In this document: piece after piece, positions 17,571 through 25,849 of the stretch
Numbering within the stretch: position 1 is the first letter of the stretch
Layout: each line of letters begins with the position of its first letter
NCBI GenBank assembly: GCA_019744995.1
Contig: JAIETQ010000076.1
Span: 1-35,452, forward strand
Length of the DNA stretch: 35,452 nucleotides
Source of the DNA: Amoebophilaceae bacterium
Lineage (GTDB): Bacteria; Bacteroidota; Bacteroidia; Cytophagales; Amoebophilaceae
Reading direction: 5' to 3'
The notes under the pieces: generated by a model
Seen by the model: the letters and a program-made list of their open reading frames with translations, nothing else
Told to the model about the DNA's origin: nothing
Databases searched by the model: none
Made by a program: the position numbers and the translations under genes

Positions 17571-19226
17571 ATGAAAGTGAGTGCTATAAAAATTATTCTT
17601 ATATGTCTTTGTAGACATAAGTTATACTTTATAATAGTAAGTATACTCATCATACTAGGTAGATCTTTGGGTATGTTATGGCCATATTTCTTAAATAGAA
17701 TAATTGATCAAGGATCAGGATTTCATGATAACTTACTCTTTTGGATGGTGACTTTTTTAGGTTGTTTTTTAGTAGGAGAAGTAGCCCTAAGAGCAGCCGC
17801 ATATCTATTCATCATTCCTATATCAGATACAAGGAGCTATGTAAAATCTTACTTTTATAATTTTGTGATGAATCGTTCTTTTTCTTTTGTCACCATGCGT
17901 TCTCCAGGTGAAATTTTCAATAAGCTTAATCAAATTTATACCTCTATTGATACCCTGTTAGATATGATTTTCTGGATTTTCCTAAGTATAGCAGTTAATG
18001 TATGTGTTGCCTCAATCATGTTTATAATACTTAGTAAGTATCTTGGATTAATATTTTTAGTATGGTGTATATTATATACCATATGCATAAAAAAAGTCTT
18101 AACCTTTAGCCATAAAAAGTGGAAAGCATTTTCTAAGGTTGAATCTGATATAGCCGGCTATATCGTCAATGCGATAGAGAACTTTGTTTCACTGTGCGTC
18201 TATACAAATGAAAAAGATAGACAAGAACTTATAAAAAATATACTAATTGAAAACATAGACAAGCATAAAGTTGCTCAACTTTCTACTATTCATGCTTATT
18301 TCTTACAGGAAATAATGACTTTTCTTTTAGGAACTGCTTCTTTTGTATTTTGTTATGTATCCCATACAATGCATGGCATGAAGATTGAGGAAATCGTGAT
18401 GGTGATTTCAATTTTTATGATATTGAAGGAAAGGCTTCATTCTCTTTCTATAAGAATTAAAGATGCTATTAAAAGCTTTGGGATATTATCTCAGGCTTTA
18501 AATGACTTATATGAAAATAGCCCCTTGACAATAGAATGCCATAAAAAAACATTTAATGATCAAAATATTGACATTGAACTAAAGAATCTAAGTTTTTCAC
18601 TCACAAACCATACGTTATTAAAGTGTATTAATCTTAAGATTGAACAAAAAGAAAAGATCGCTTTAATAGGTCCATCTGGATCTGGTAAATCAACGATAGC
18701 TAATCTAGTAATAGGGTTCTATAAACCCACAAGTGGTGAAGTGCTAGTTAATCTTGAAAGTATAGATGATTTTGACCAATCATCTTGGTACCGCCACATA
18801 GCGTATGTACCACAAAACCCCATTTTATTAAATGGAAGTATATACGAAAACATAAGATTAGGCAATCTACATGCAACTTATCAGGAGGTTGTAGAAGCTG
18901 CTAAAAAGGCACGTTGTCATGATTTTATCTCCTCTTTAACGGATGGATATATGACGTATGCTGGAAGCGCTGGAATAAAATTATCAGGTGGACAAATACA
19001 AAAGATATGTATTGCACGTGCCATATTGAAAAATGCACCATTTTTGATATTCGATGAACCGACATCAGCCGTTGATTATCATGAAGAATCACAACTTCTT
19101 CCTATACTTTTTGAATATTTAAGAGATAAAACCATTTTGTACATTACGCATAGGAGCACAAAATTGGTGTCATTTGATAGGATCATTAAAGTATGCAAAG
19201 GGAGTCTAACCGTAGAAAATGAGTAG
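17571..19226 (+). CDS. ABC exporter, fused permease-ATPase (MsbA/ABCB type)
   Basis: The 551-residue half-transporter would work as a homodimer in the inner membrane. Residues 1-310 are six membrane helices, with an EIFNKLNQI coupling region. The ATPase domain has Walker A GPSGSGKST at about 367, Q-loop YVPQNP, signature LSGGQIQK at about 471, Walker B FLIFDEPTSAVD at about 491-502 and switch ITHRS, where His is kept. All catalytic parts are intact. There is no peptidase C39 domain. It is the only complete transporter in the mutL-flanked island, near glycosyltransferase and epimerase genes, which would fit lipid-linked glycan or glycolipid export. Substrate is inferred only. AT-rich like the island. 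Confidence 0.9.
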   Translation: MKVSAIKIILICLCRHKLYFIIVSILIILGRSLGMLWPYFLNRIIDQGSGFHDNLLFWMVTFLGCFLVGEVALRAAAYLFIIPISDTRSYVKSYFYNFVMNRSFSFVTMRSPGEIFNKLNQIYTSIDTLLDMIFWIFLSIAVNVCVASIMFIILSKYLGLIFLVWCILYTICIKKVLTFSHKKWKAFSKVESDIAGYIVNAIENFVSLCVYTNEKDRQELIKNILIENIDKHKVAQLSTIHAYFLQEIMTFLLGTASFVFCYVSHTMHGMKIEEIVMVISIFMILKERLHSLSIRIKDAIKSFGILSQALNDLYENSPLTIECHKKTFNDQNIDIELKNLSFSLTNHTLLKCINLKIEQKEKIALIGPSGSGKSTIANLVIGFYKPTSGEVLVNLESIDDFDQSSWYRHIAYVPQNPILLNGSIYENIRLGNLHATYQEVVEAAKKARCHDFISSLTDGYMTYAGSAGIKLSGGQIQKICIARAILKNAPFLIFDEPTSAVDYHEESQLLPILFEYLRDKTILYITHRSTKLVSFDRIIKVCKGSLTVENE

Positions 19227-19229
19227 ACT

Positions 19230-19559
19230 ATGACCAAACAAGATCAAGGTATAACGCTTATAACTGGAGTAATAGGATTTATAGGATTTCACTTAGCAAA
19301 ATCACTATTACTTAGGGGGTATAGCGTATTGGGAATAGATAATATGAACGATTACTATGATATAAGATTAAAGGAAGAAAGGTTAAGATATCTCAAAAAT
19401 ATAGATAAAGATTTTTAATTTTTTAAATTAGATATATCTGATAAAGAAGGTCTAAAAAAATATCTAGCAAAGTATTACGATCAAATAGAACATATAGTAA
19501 ACTTAGCTGGTCAACCTGGTGTATTTGGAAGATATAATGTAGTAGAAACTCTCTCGTAG
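19230..19559 (+). pseudogene. NAD-dependent sugar-nucleotide epimerase fragment with in-frame stop
   Basis: The fragment starts 3 bp after the ABC exporter stop. The Rossmann fingerprint [19 protein letters not shown], then [18 protein letters not shown], resembles UDP-glucuronate/UDP-glucose 4-epimerases. TAA at 19416-19418 interrupts it, but the same frame continues with FFKLDISDKEGLKKYL and IEHIVNLAGQPGV. That is the normal order through the NAD-binding strand. Similarity ends at about 19520, where the sequence crosses into a truncated nucleotide-transporter gene on the other strand; the full enzyme should be about 320 residues. Normally the first Rossmann glycines read G-A-x-G; here GVIG. 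A pseudogene through both stop and deletion. Confidence 0.82.
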
Positions 19560-20324
19560 AGATAATTTAATTTTTGTAGGACCTGAAGTGGAATGATAGG
19601 TTTCAATTAAGTTCTTTTTCACATTCCGATTTACCCACCAATAGATAAGCATTATTACTAAACATAAGACCACTATATACTGTGCTAAAGCCTGAACAGT
19701 TAGTAAAAAATGGCCTTTTTCATACTTTTTTAGATAGATCTGAATAAGTTTGGCTGTAATGATTAAAGGTATATCTCCTGCAGCAATTAGTATTCCATAA
19801 TATTTTTTACCTTCATCTATAGTACAAATACCATTCACAAAATTCCAGTACAAGACCATAAGTACTACTTGTCCCCACAATTCTGCTATAATAAAGAATA
19901 ACACGTGTATCCAGTTACGAAATACAGCAATCCAATGAAGATGTCTGCCGCCAGCATACATACTTAAACGATCTGCTATAATGTTAGGACTCACCTTATA
20001 TTCATTTGGATATAAAAAAAAGCAGTATAACAGAATTAAGCATAAGAAGAAAAAAATGGTGCTATAAAATATTGTTGATTGTTTTAAATGATTATCTAAT
20101 TTGGTATAAAATATAACAATCACTATAGAAACAGGAAAAATAATACCCCCCTTGATAAGGGGAATAACTTCTGCGCTAGAGGCATGAGCTGTAATCAGTA
20201 ATGTATCCTTGAGACCTGCTAGTATACAATATACTAACGCAATAAGAAACTTCAGGACTAGTAGTCCTCCTATTTTTTCCGCATTAGCATGCTGTATTTG
20301 TATAACACGCTCAAAGTATTTCAT
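19503..20324 (-). pseudogene. Truncated NTT/Tlc-family nucleotide transporter (N-terminal half)
   Basis: NTT proteins exchange host ATP or take up nucleotides across the symbiont inner membrane. The 273 residues show the family's N-terminal half: LKFLIALVYCILAGLKDTLLI, then A..AEVIPLIKGG, ADRL..., RNWIHVLFFIIAELWGQVVL, LYWNFVNGICTIDEGKKYYGI and LSLRESFYYIISSKY. Complete proteins have about 440-500 residues and 12 helices; here the frame ends just after helix 7 begins. The last residues (TRLTS) come from antisense of the epimerase fragment, so the break is near 19520-19530. The start ATG at 20324 is normal. A half transporter is unlikely to work, so it is called a pseudogene. Confidence 0.8.
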
Positions 20325-20405
20325 AAAAAGTAAAAATTATGAGCCCGTTGCAATCTATATAAAAGAAAAATATATTACTATTTTTGGTAGGATACAAGTA
20401 CGAAA

Positions 20406-20736
20406 CCATGGATCATACCTTTACCCATAAGTCGTAACAAACTATTTATGTAAATAATTAAAAAAAATGCCTTTACGCGACTTGCCCAAAAAGTGGCTAA
20501 AAAAATTGTAGTAAAATCTAATCAGAGACAGCTTTTGAGCTCTGTAGGAGCGATATCAGCTGTCTCTAGATTTTGCTATAATTTTCGGCACCTTTTTGGT
20601 CTGGAGCGATAGGGTTTTTTTGCTTACTTTTTTTGGACGCAAAAAAAGTAAGGTCTGGCCGACAGGCCACGTAAACCAAAATAAACTTTGAAACATGCAA
20701 TGCATTAAAAACTTATGGGTAAAGATATAACCATGG
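20406..20736. repeat. Possible small terminal-inverted-repeat (MITE-like) element
   Basis: The left end 20406-20432 (ccatggatcatac, then ctttacccataagt) is an inverted match of the right end 20711-20736 (acttatgggtaaag, then atataaccatgg). The inner 14 bases and outer 6 bases match exactly, with a mismatched centre. The 331-bp interior has no gene. It holds two strong inverted repeats: aaaatct...agagacagct at about 20513-20535 with agctgtctctagatttt at about 20558-20575, and cttactttttttg/caaaaaaagtaag (20623-20635/20640-20652). The latter is followed by tggccgacaggcca. This is the only gene-free stretch over 300 bp in the window. Confidence 0.5.
20623..20652. repeat. Perfect 13-bp inverted repeat with 4-nt loop
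   Basis: Arms cttactttttttg and caaaaaaagtaag pair without mismatch around the loop gacg. A second, GC-rich hairpin (tggcc-gaca-ggcca) follows at once. Similar A/T-run palindromes are dispersed in some Bacteroidota genomes (recollection). It lies between the truncated NTT gene and the mutL 3' end and could also act as a terminator for mutL on the minus strand. Confidence 0.7.
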
Positions 20737-20754
20737 ATAGCTAGGAGTTAAATA

Positions 20755-22524
20755 TTACTTGAGCATTGCTGCCAAATCCGCTTGGGGTAACAGGAGACAG
20801 ATTTTTCTGCCATCTGGTGTATACATCGTATTCGTAGCAGAAAAAAGTTGAGCAAGTAGCGCATCTATCTCTAAGACAGTAAGCTTTTTTCCAGGAGGTA
20901 TACTGGCTCTTTTGGCTAAAGCTCTGATTAAATTTTCTGAAAGAGATAGTTCTAATTGGGTATTGTTCCATTTGAGTTGCTCTATAACCGCTTCTAACAA
21001 CGCTTTAGGGCTATGTTGGTTTAATTCGATGGGGTGGCCATGGATGATAACCGTAGAGCTGCCAAAAGGGTCTATGACAAAGCCCAAGGACCTTAAAACA
21101 GCTTCATGTTCTAGTAACAGTAGGTAATCTGTAGGGTTTAATTCGAGCGGTTCGGGTATCATCAACTGCTGGGAAACACCACTTTTATGTTCAAGATGAC
21201 TCGAAAACTTATCATACAATATCCGCTCATGGGCGGCTTGTTGGTCGATTAAAAGGGTACCAGATTGTACTTGAGTGATGATATAACTGCCATATAATTG
21301 TACAGCTTGTCCAGTTTCATATCTTTGACAAACAGGTTCAGCCGCCTGGCTAGGTAGTGATGAAGTAAATAAATCTTCCCAATTTTTTGAAGGAAACTGT
21401 TCAGCAGAAGCGTGGTTATTTTTAAATTGCACATAATTTCTTTCCCTTGCTGAAGTCGAGGGGGAGATGATCACAGGATGGGTAAAGGCTAAAGGAGAAA
21501 AATTCACATTTTGTTCAAAATCTATAGGATCCATTACATGATGGGTGGCTAAACTTTTTTTTATTACCGCTTGCATAACGGTATACAGCATTTTTTCATC
21601 TTGAAATTTGATCTCCATCTTAGTAGGGTGGACATTGATGTCAATAAATCGTGGATCAATGGTTAAATAGATAACATAAAAAGGAAAACTATCTGAGGGT
21701 AAGAGTCTATCATATGCGTTTTTAATGGCATGGTTAAGAAATGGGCTTTTTATAAATCGCTGATTTACAAATAAAAATTGTTCCCCTCTGGTTTTTTTTG
21801 CTTGTTCTGGTTTTCCTATATACCCTTTGATACTTAATAGATGGGTGGTTTCTTCACAAGGAATCAGTTGCTTTTTGTAGGGCTCCCCAAATAAATGTAC
21901 AATCCGTTGGTTGATTTTTTCTGGATGTAATTGATAGACAGTTGTGTCGTTGTGGTAGAGTGAAAAAGCAATATCAGGTCTAGCCAGTGCGGCATGTTGT
22001 AGGGTTTCGACTATATGCTTGAACTCTAATGGATTGGATTTGAGGAAATTTCTTCTTGCGGGTACATTATAAAATAGATGTTTAACACGTATATTGGTAC
22101 CAGCAGCGGTAGCAATAGCTTCTTGTTTTTTTAGGTTGGATCCTTCGATTTCAATATAGCTACCCAGGGAGGCGGCGTGTAGGCGTGTTTCTAGCTGTAG
22201 ATGCGCTACGGCTGCCATAGAAGCCATGGCTTCTCCCCGAAACCCCATGGTATGGATGTTAAATAAATCTTCGGTAGTAGCAATTTTAGAGGTGGTATGT
22301 TTTTCAAAACAGAGGCGTGCATCTACTTCATCCATGCCAATGCCATCATCTATAACCTGAATCAACTGTTTACCTGCCTCCTTGATGATAACTTTGATGG
22401 TTGTACTTTGTGCATCTATGGAATTATCTAGTAATTCTTTTACAACGGAAGCAGGCCGTTGTACAACCTCACCAGCAGCTATCTGGTTTACTAATAAGTC
22501 AGATAAAAGGCGAATGTTACTCAT
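20755..22524 (-). CDS. mutL: DNA mismatch repair protein MutL
   Basis: MutL is the ATP-driven matchmaker of mismatch repair, linking MutS to downstream nicking and excision. The 589-residue product has the GHKL ATPase motifs LLVNQIAAGEVVQRPASVVKE cut here to NQIAAGEVV, then DDGIGM, TMGFRGEA and GTNIRVKHLFYNVPARRNF, and a C-terminal dimerisation domain. The endonuclease-type motif reads LIDQQAAHERILYD near residue 424, with Gln where many MutL proteins have His (DQHA). The tail CLLLPQADLAAMLK is duplicated at 14721-14806. The gene is intact and diverges from the symporter gene across 161 bp. No canonical mutS is in the window; the MutS-like ATPase at 32439 is a different type. Confidence 0.97.
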   Translation of the reverse strand: MSNIRLLSDLLVNQIAAGEVVQRPASVVKELLDNSIDAQSTTIKVIIKEAGKQLIQVIDDGIGMDEVDARLCFEKHTTSKIATTEDLFNIHTMGFRGEAMASMAAVAHLQLETRLHAASLGSYIEIEGSNLKKQEAIATAAGTNIRVKHLFYNVPARRNFLKSNPLEFKHIVETLQHAALARPDIAFSLYHNDTTVYQLHPEKINQRIVHLFGEPYKKQLIPCEETTHLLSIKGYIGKPEQAKKTRGEQFLFVNQRFIKSPFLNHAIKNAYDRLLPSDSFPFYVIYLTIDPRFIDINVHPTKMEIKFQDEKMLYTVMQAVIKKSLATHHVMDPIDFEQNVNFSPLAFTHPVIISPSTSARERNYVQFKNNHASAEQFPSKNWEDLFTSSLPSQAAEPVCQRYETGQAVQLYGSYIITQVQSGTLLIDQQAAHERILYDKFSSHLEHKSGVSQQLMIPEPLELNPTDYLLLLEHEAVLRSLGFVIDPFGSSTVIIHGHPIELNQHSPKALLEAVIEQLKWNNTQLELSLSENLIRALAKRASIPPGKKLTVLEIDALLAQLFSATNTMYTPDGRKICLLLPQADLAAMLK

Positions 22525-22685
22525 TATTTAGCATTGGTTTTAATAAGTTATAGCTAGGCAAGTAAAGGCTTATCGTAACGTCATAAACATAAGAAGATAA
22601 TAGACTTTTTTTAATTACGCAAAAAACCTTACCTTTACCTTCCGTTTTATTTAATGATTAACCCATTTTTTAACCTTGATATTTT

Positions 22686-23966
22686 ATGAAGAAAATTCCT
22701 TTGCATATACGTATACTAATAGGAATGGTTTTGGGATCTATGTTTGGCATAATAAGTATTCAGTTAAAGTTGCCTACTTCTTTTACCTTGTCTTATATCA
22801 AACCTATTGGAACTATTTTTTTAAATAGCCTAAAAATGGTAGCCATACCATTGGTCTTTTCTTCGATTTTAGTCTGTGTGGTAAGCGTTCAAGATAGGGC
22901 TAAGCTTTCAAGCATGGGGTTGAAGGCGCTCTTAATCTATATAGTAACAACGGCCATCTCGGCTGGTGTGGGCATTCAAATTACTCGTTTATTAAAGCCT
23001 GGATCTTATATCTCCAGTCAAACAAGCGCTGCGTTTGTTGCTTTGTATAACCAAAGGGATTCGCTTGGCACACAAAAACACCCACAAGTTATGGATGATA
23101 CACCTTTGCGGTTTTTTAAAACATTGATTCCAGAAAATTTTTTTCATCCCTTTGCTGATAATGAAAAACTTTTACAGGTGGTTTTTCTTGCCATTTGTTT
23201 AGGTATAGCGCTTTTAAAGGTGGTACCAGAAAAAAGGATCGCAGTAGTTACCTTTTTTGAGGGTATTTATGAGGCTATGGTAGCCTTGATTCGCATGATT
23301 ATGGAACTGGCTCCATTTGGCGTATTTGCATTAACCGCTTCACTACTTGTAGAGTGTATACATATGGAGGAGGGTATGGATGTTTCAGAAATTTTTTGTG
23401 CCCTGTTGGGTTACTGTTGTACCGTCATCGTTGGATTAGCCATTGTTTTACTAGTGGTTTACCCAATCGTGATCAACATGTTTACGGCGATCCCTTTTTT
23501 TCGTTTTTTAAAGGAGCTCTATCCGGTGCAGTTGCTTGCTTTTTCATCCAGTTCTAGTGCGGTCGTATTGCCGCTTTCTATAGAAATTTTGCAAAAAAAA
23601 TTAGGTATATCAGGAGAGGTCAGTCGTTTTATATTGCCACTGGGTTCTACCTTAAATAGGAATGGAACAGCGCTTTATCAAGCAGTAGTTTGCGTATTTG
23701 TTGCACAAGTTATGGGTATAGAATTATCTTTTAGTCAGCAACTGTTGCTTATAGGTAATATAACCCTATCTTCTTTGGGCGTGGCTAGTGCTCCGGGTGC
23801 TGCGCTAGTAGTAACTACTGTTCTGCTACAATCTATTGATATGCCTGCGGCTGCCTTAGCACTGGTACTACCACCAGATCGACTATTGGATATGTTTAGG
23901 ACGGTAGTGAATGTAACAGGTAATGCACTAACGGCAGTAGTTGTAGGGGAAACAGAACAAAAATAG
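22686..23966 (+). CDS. Dicarboxylate/amino acid:cation symporter (DAACS family, GltP/DctA-like)
   Basis: The 426-residue inner-membrane protein has the DAACS layout of about eight helices with re-entrant loops. Signatures are IPLVFSSILVCV near the N-terminus, LAFSSSSSAVVLPLSIE (hairpin 1), FILPLGSTLNRNGTALYQAV (helix 7) and LGVASAPGAALVVTTVLL (hairpin 2), then LPPDRLLDMFRTVVNVTGN in helix 8 with the usual Asp and Arg. The common N-M-D-G-T motif is N-R-N-G-T here, so the cation site or specificity may differ. It would import glutamate, aspartate or C4-dicarboxylates from the host, suiting a cell with little amino acid synthesis. A single gene, not in a visible operon. Confidence 0.9.
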   Translation: MKKIPLHIRILIGMVLGSMFGIISIQLKLPTSFTLSYIKPIGTIFLNSLKMVAIPLVFSSILVCVVSVQDRAKLSSMGLKALLIYIVTTAISAGVGIQITRLLKPGSYISSQTSAAFVALYNQRDSLGTQKHPQVMDDTPLRFFKTLIPENFFHPFADNEKLLQVVFLAICLGIALLKVVPEKRIAVVTFFEGIYEAMVALIRMIMELAPFGVFALTASLLVECIHMEEGMDVSEIFCALLGYCCTVIVGLAIVLLVVYPIVINMFTAIPFFRFLKELYPVQLLAFSSSSSAVVLPLSIEILQKKLGISGEVSRFILPLGSTLNRNGTALYQAVVCVFVAQVMGIELSFSQQLLLIGNITLSSLGVASAPGAALVVTTVLLQSIDMPAAALALVLPPDRLLDMFRTVVNVTGNALTAVVVGETEQK

Positions 23967-24054
23967 ATTATATTAAAGTAAGAAACCTGAAGGGGCGTAA
24001 CCGAGGAGGTTATGGTGTGGTTGTACAGTTTTATAATCTATAATGTATACTGCC

Positions 24055-25149
24055 ATGAATACGAACAAATATATTTTTAGTAGCCTGTTAGCTGGCTGCT
24101 TAGGAACTGCCTGTGCGCATAACGCTGTATCTCACCAGCTATTCCCGGACCAGGTGAATAAGGATTACTTACGGGATATGGCTAAATATCCTATAGAAAT
24201 GGGAGAAAGCGGAGAGGAAACCAATGTAGCACCAGGTGTATGTAACAATTTCAACTTTAGGTTTAAAAAAACCGATCAAGGAAGGGCTTATGGAGAGGCT
24301 CAACCTATCTTCATCATGCAACACCATACGGTTGGGAATTTTCCCTCCACTCGTGCTATTTTTCTTAGTAAAATGCCTCCTCTATCTGCTCATTATGTTA
24401 ATGACAAGGATGGAACGGTCTATTATTTTGTCGATGGAAAGTATAGGGCTTATCATGGAGGAATAGGTAGTTTGTCTGAAAACTCCAAACTGAATCCTGA
24501 TTTGCCTTATGATGTACTCAAGAATGATATCAACAGTTGGTCCATTGGTATTGAAAATGTGAATAGTGGTAATGAGCCCTATACCCCACAGCAAATATTA
24601 GCTAATGCAGCAATTTGTCAAGGTATTGTGGATACCTACCCTACTGTCAATGCTAAGTTGATGGTAGGGCATAGTGATTGGTCTCCAGGTAGAAAGATAG
24701 ATCCGAATCCTTATTTTCCTTGGGATAAACTGGCTAATGCTCAAGATGAGCCCTGCTTCAATGAACTGGATATCCATACAAACTTTGGCATTTTTCCCCG
24801 TAAGCGTGATTTGGTGATTCATCCAAATCCTGCTATAGTAGTTGGATATAAAGAAAAGGGTGCTAAGCTATCAGAAGAGGAGCAGGCCTATGTAGCAAAA
24901 CTACACGAATATGGCTATGATATCCCAGAAGAAGAGCTAGCAGTTTATGGCCCTACTATAAAAAATGCCATTTTATCCTTTAAATTGCATCATGCTGGCC
25001 AAGACATACTAGATGATCCGGCTTTATGTGCAGCTTGGGATGCAATATATGATGACCATAAAAAAATACAAGATGGGAATCTTTTGTACCAACTGAATCA
25101 AAATGATGTGATCTATCTGGATGATCTATTGGATCAGTTTGCTAAGTAA
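24055..25149 (+). CDS. Exported N-acetylmuramoyl-L-alanine amidase (AmpD/Amidase_2 type)
   Basis: The enzyme cleaves the amide between muramic acid and the peptide stem. The 364-residue product starts at ATG 24055 (another ATG 12 bp earlier is possible). It has a short leader with lipobox LLAGC, suggesting a lipoprotein. The Amidase_2 core runs through IFIMQHHTVGNF (zinc His), LSAHYVNDKDGTVYYFVD, YHGGIGS, SWSIGIENVN (Glu) and VGHSDWSPGRKIDPNPYFPW (zinc His and Asp). A C-terminal helical region (about 230-364, with ILSFKLHHAGQ) resembles a peptidoglycan-binding-like extension. In a host-bound symbiont it may serve daughter-cell separation or trimming of wall fragments that alert the host. Confidence 0.92.
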   Translation: MNTNKYIFSSLLAGCLGTACAHNAVSHQLFPDQVNKDYLRDMAKYPIEMGESGEETNVAPGVCNNFNFRFKKTDQGRAYGEAQPIFIMQHHTVGNFPSTRAIFLSKMPPLSAHYVNDKDGTVYYFVDGKYRAYHGGIGSLSENSKLNPDLPYDVLKNDINSWSIGIENVNSGNEPYTPQQILANAAICQGIVDTYPTVNAKLMVGHSDWSPGRKIDPNPYFPWDKLANAQDEPCFNELDIHTNFGIFPRKRDLVIHPNPAIVVGYKEKGAKLSEEEQAYVAKLHEYGYDIPEEELAVYGPTIKNAILSFKLHHAGQDILDDPALCAAWDAIYDDHKKIQDGNLLYQLNQNDVIYLDDLLDQFAK

Positions 25150-25153
25150 TTAT

Positions 25154-25183
25154 TAGCCCTCTTGTGAGAGGGCTATGCTTTTT
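25154..25183 (+). terminator. Rho-independent terminator after the amidase gene
   Basis: A perfect 9-bp stem, tagccctct/agagggcta (25154-25162 and 25167-25175), has loop tgtg and is followed by tgcttttt. It begins five bases after the amidase stop codon, the best-formed terminator in the window. Confidence 0.88.
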
Positions 25184-25390
25184 ATGAACCGATATTAGGT
25201 ATATTTCTATTATATTGTACAAATAGGTATTGGATCAGCTAATTTATTAAAATGGTATATGAGCCCAGGGCTTTAAATAAACATTAGTGAAATGTGAAAG
25301 ACATATTTGGGTTGTATTGATAATGGTGTTGCCGCGTTTAGTCAAAAATAGTCCTTTTTTATGTTGTTTGAGGCTGCTTATATTGTAAGT

Positions 25391-25813
25391 ATGAAAGAAC
25401 ATAAAGGAAAAATCGTAGAAGAAGCTATTAAAAATAGCGGTTATCAAATGAAAGCATTAGCCAAAAAGTTAGGCATTGCTCGCAATACGCTTTATACTAA
25501 GATAAAAGAAGCACAACTGGATGATGCGTTTATAATAAAGATAGGTAATATCATACATTATGATTTTTCGATAAGCTTTCCCAATCTTCAAGTAGATCAG
25601 GGAGAGGTTCAGGATCATCAAGGTATATATAGTCATGCTGCTTATAAAAATCCAGATTTTATTGAATTACAGCTGCTCAATAAGAAGTATTTAAAGCTAT
25701 TAGAAGATTATACCAAACTATTAAAGTTATTGATTTTGTTGGCTAATAGCAATGAATTAACGGGAATTAAAAAAGAAATCACCGAGTTTTTAGCCTATGA
25801 AGATGAAATATAG
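25391..25813 (+). CDS. Small helix-turn-helix regulator (Fis-like HTH)
   Basis: The ATG at 25391 gives 140 residues; ten upstream in-frame codons lack family resemblance. Residues 1-45 form an HTH: KGKIVEEAIKNSGYQMKALA, then KKLGIARNTLYTKIKEAQL, where the second helix matches the DNA-recognition pattern of Fis and of the C-terminal domain of NtrC-type activators. The rest is helical with a leucine-rich segment (LLNKKYLKLLEDYTKLLKLL), likely for dimerisation. No phosphorylation or ligand domain is evident. Free-standing regulators are scarce in reduced symbiont genomes, so this may be one of the few. It is convergent with mreB. Targets unknown. Confidence 0.7.
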   Translation: MKEHKGKIVEEAIKNSGYQMKALAKKLGIARNTLYTKIKEAQLDDAFIIKIGNIIHYDFSISFPNLQVDQGEVQDHQGIYSHAAYKNPDFIELQLLNKKYLKLLEDYTKLLKLLILLANSNELTGIKKEITEFLAYEDEI

Positions 25814-25842
25814 CTTTGTGCTATAGGGGTACAAAGCTATAT
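25808..25842. terminator. Bidirectional hairpin between HTH gene and mreB
   Basis: A 12-bp perfect stem, atatagctttgt (25808-25819) and acaaagctatat (25831-25842), has an 11-nt loop. It overlaps the stop codon of the HTH gene and lies just past the stop of the convergent mreB, so it can serve both. T-runs are short. Confidence 0.65.
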
Positions 25843-25849
25843 TTGCATG

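Noticed and set aside
14812-19226. Peptide-natural-product cluster (ATP-grasp, methyltransferase, ABC exporter)
   Set aside because: The ATP-grasp is plainly a broken carB piece, there is no precursor peptide, and the transporter has no peptidase domain.
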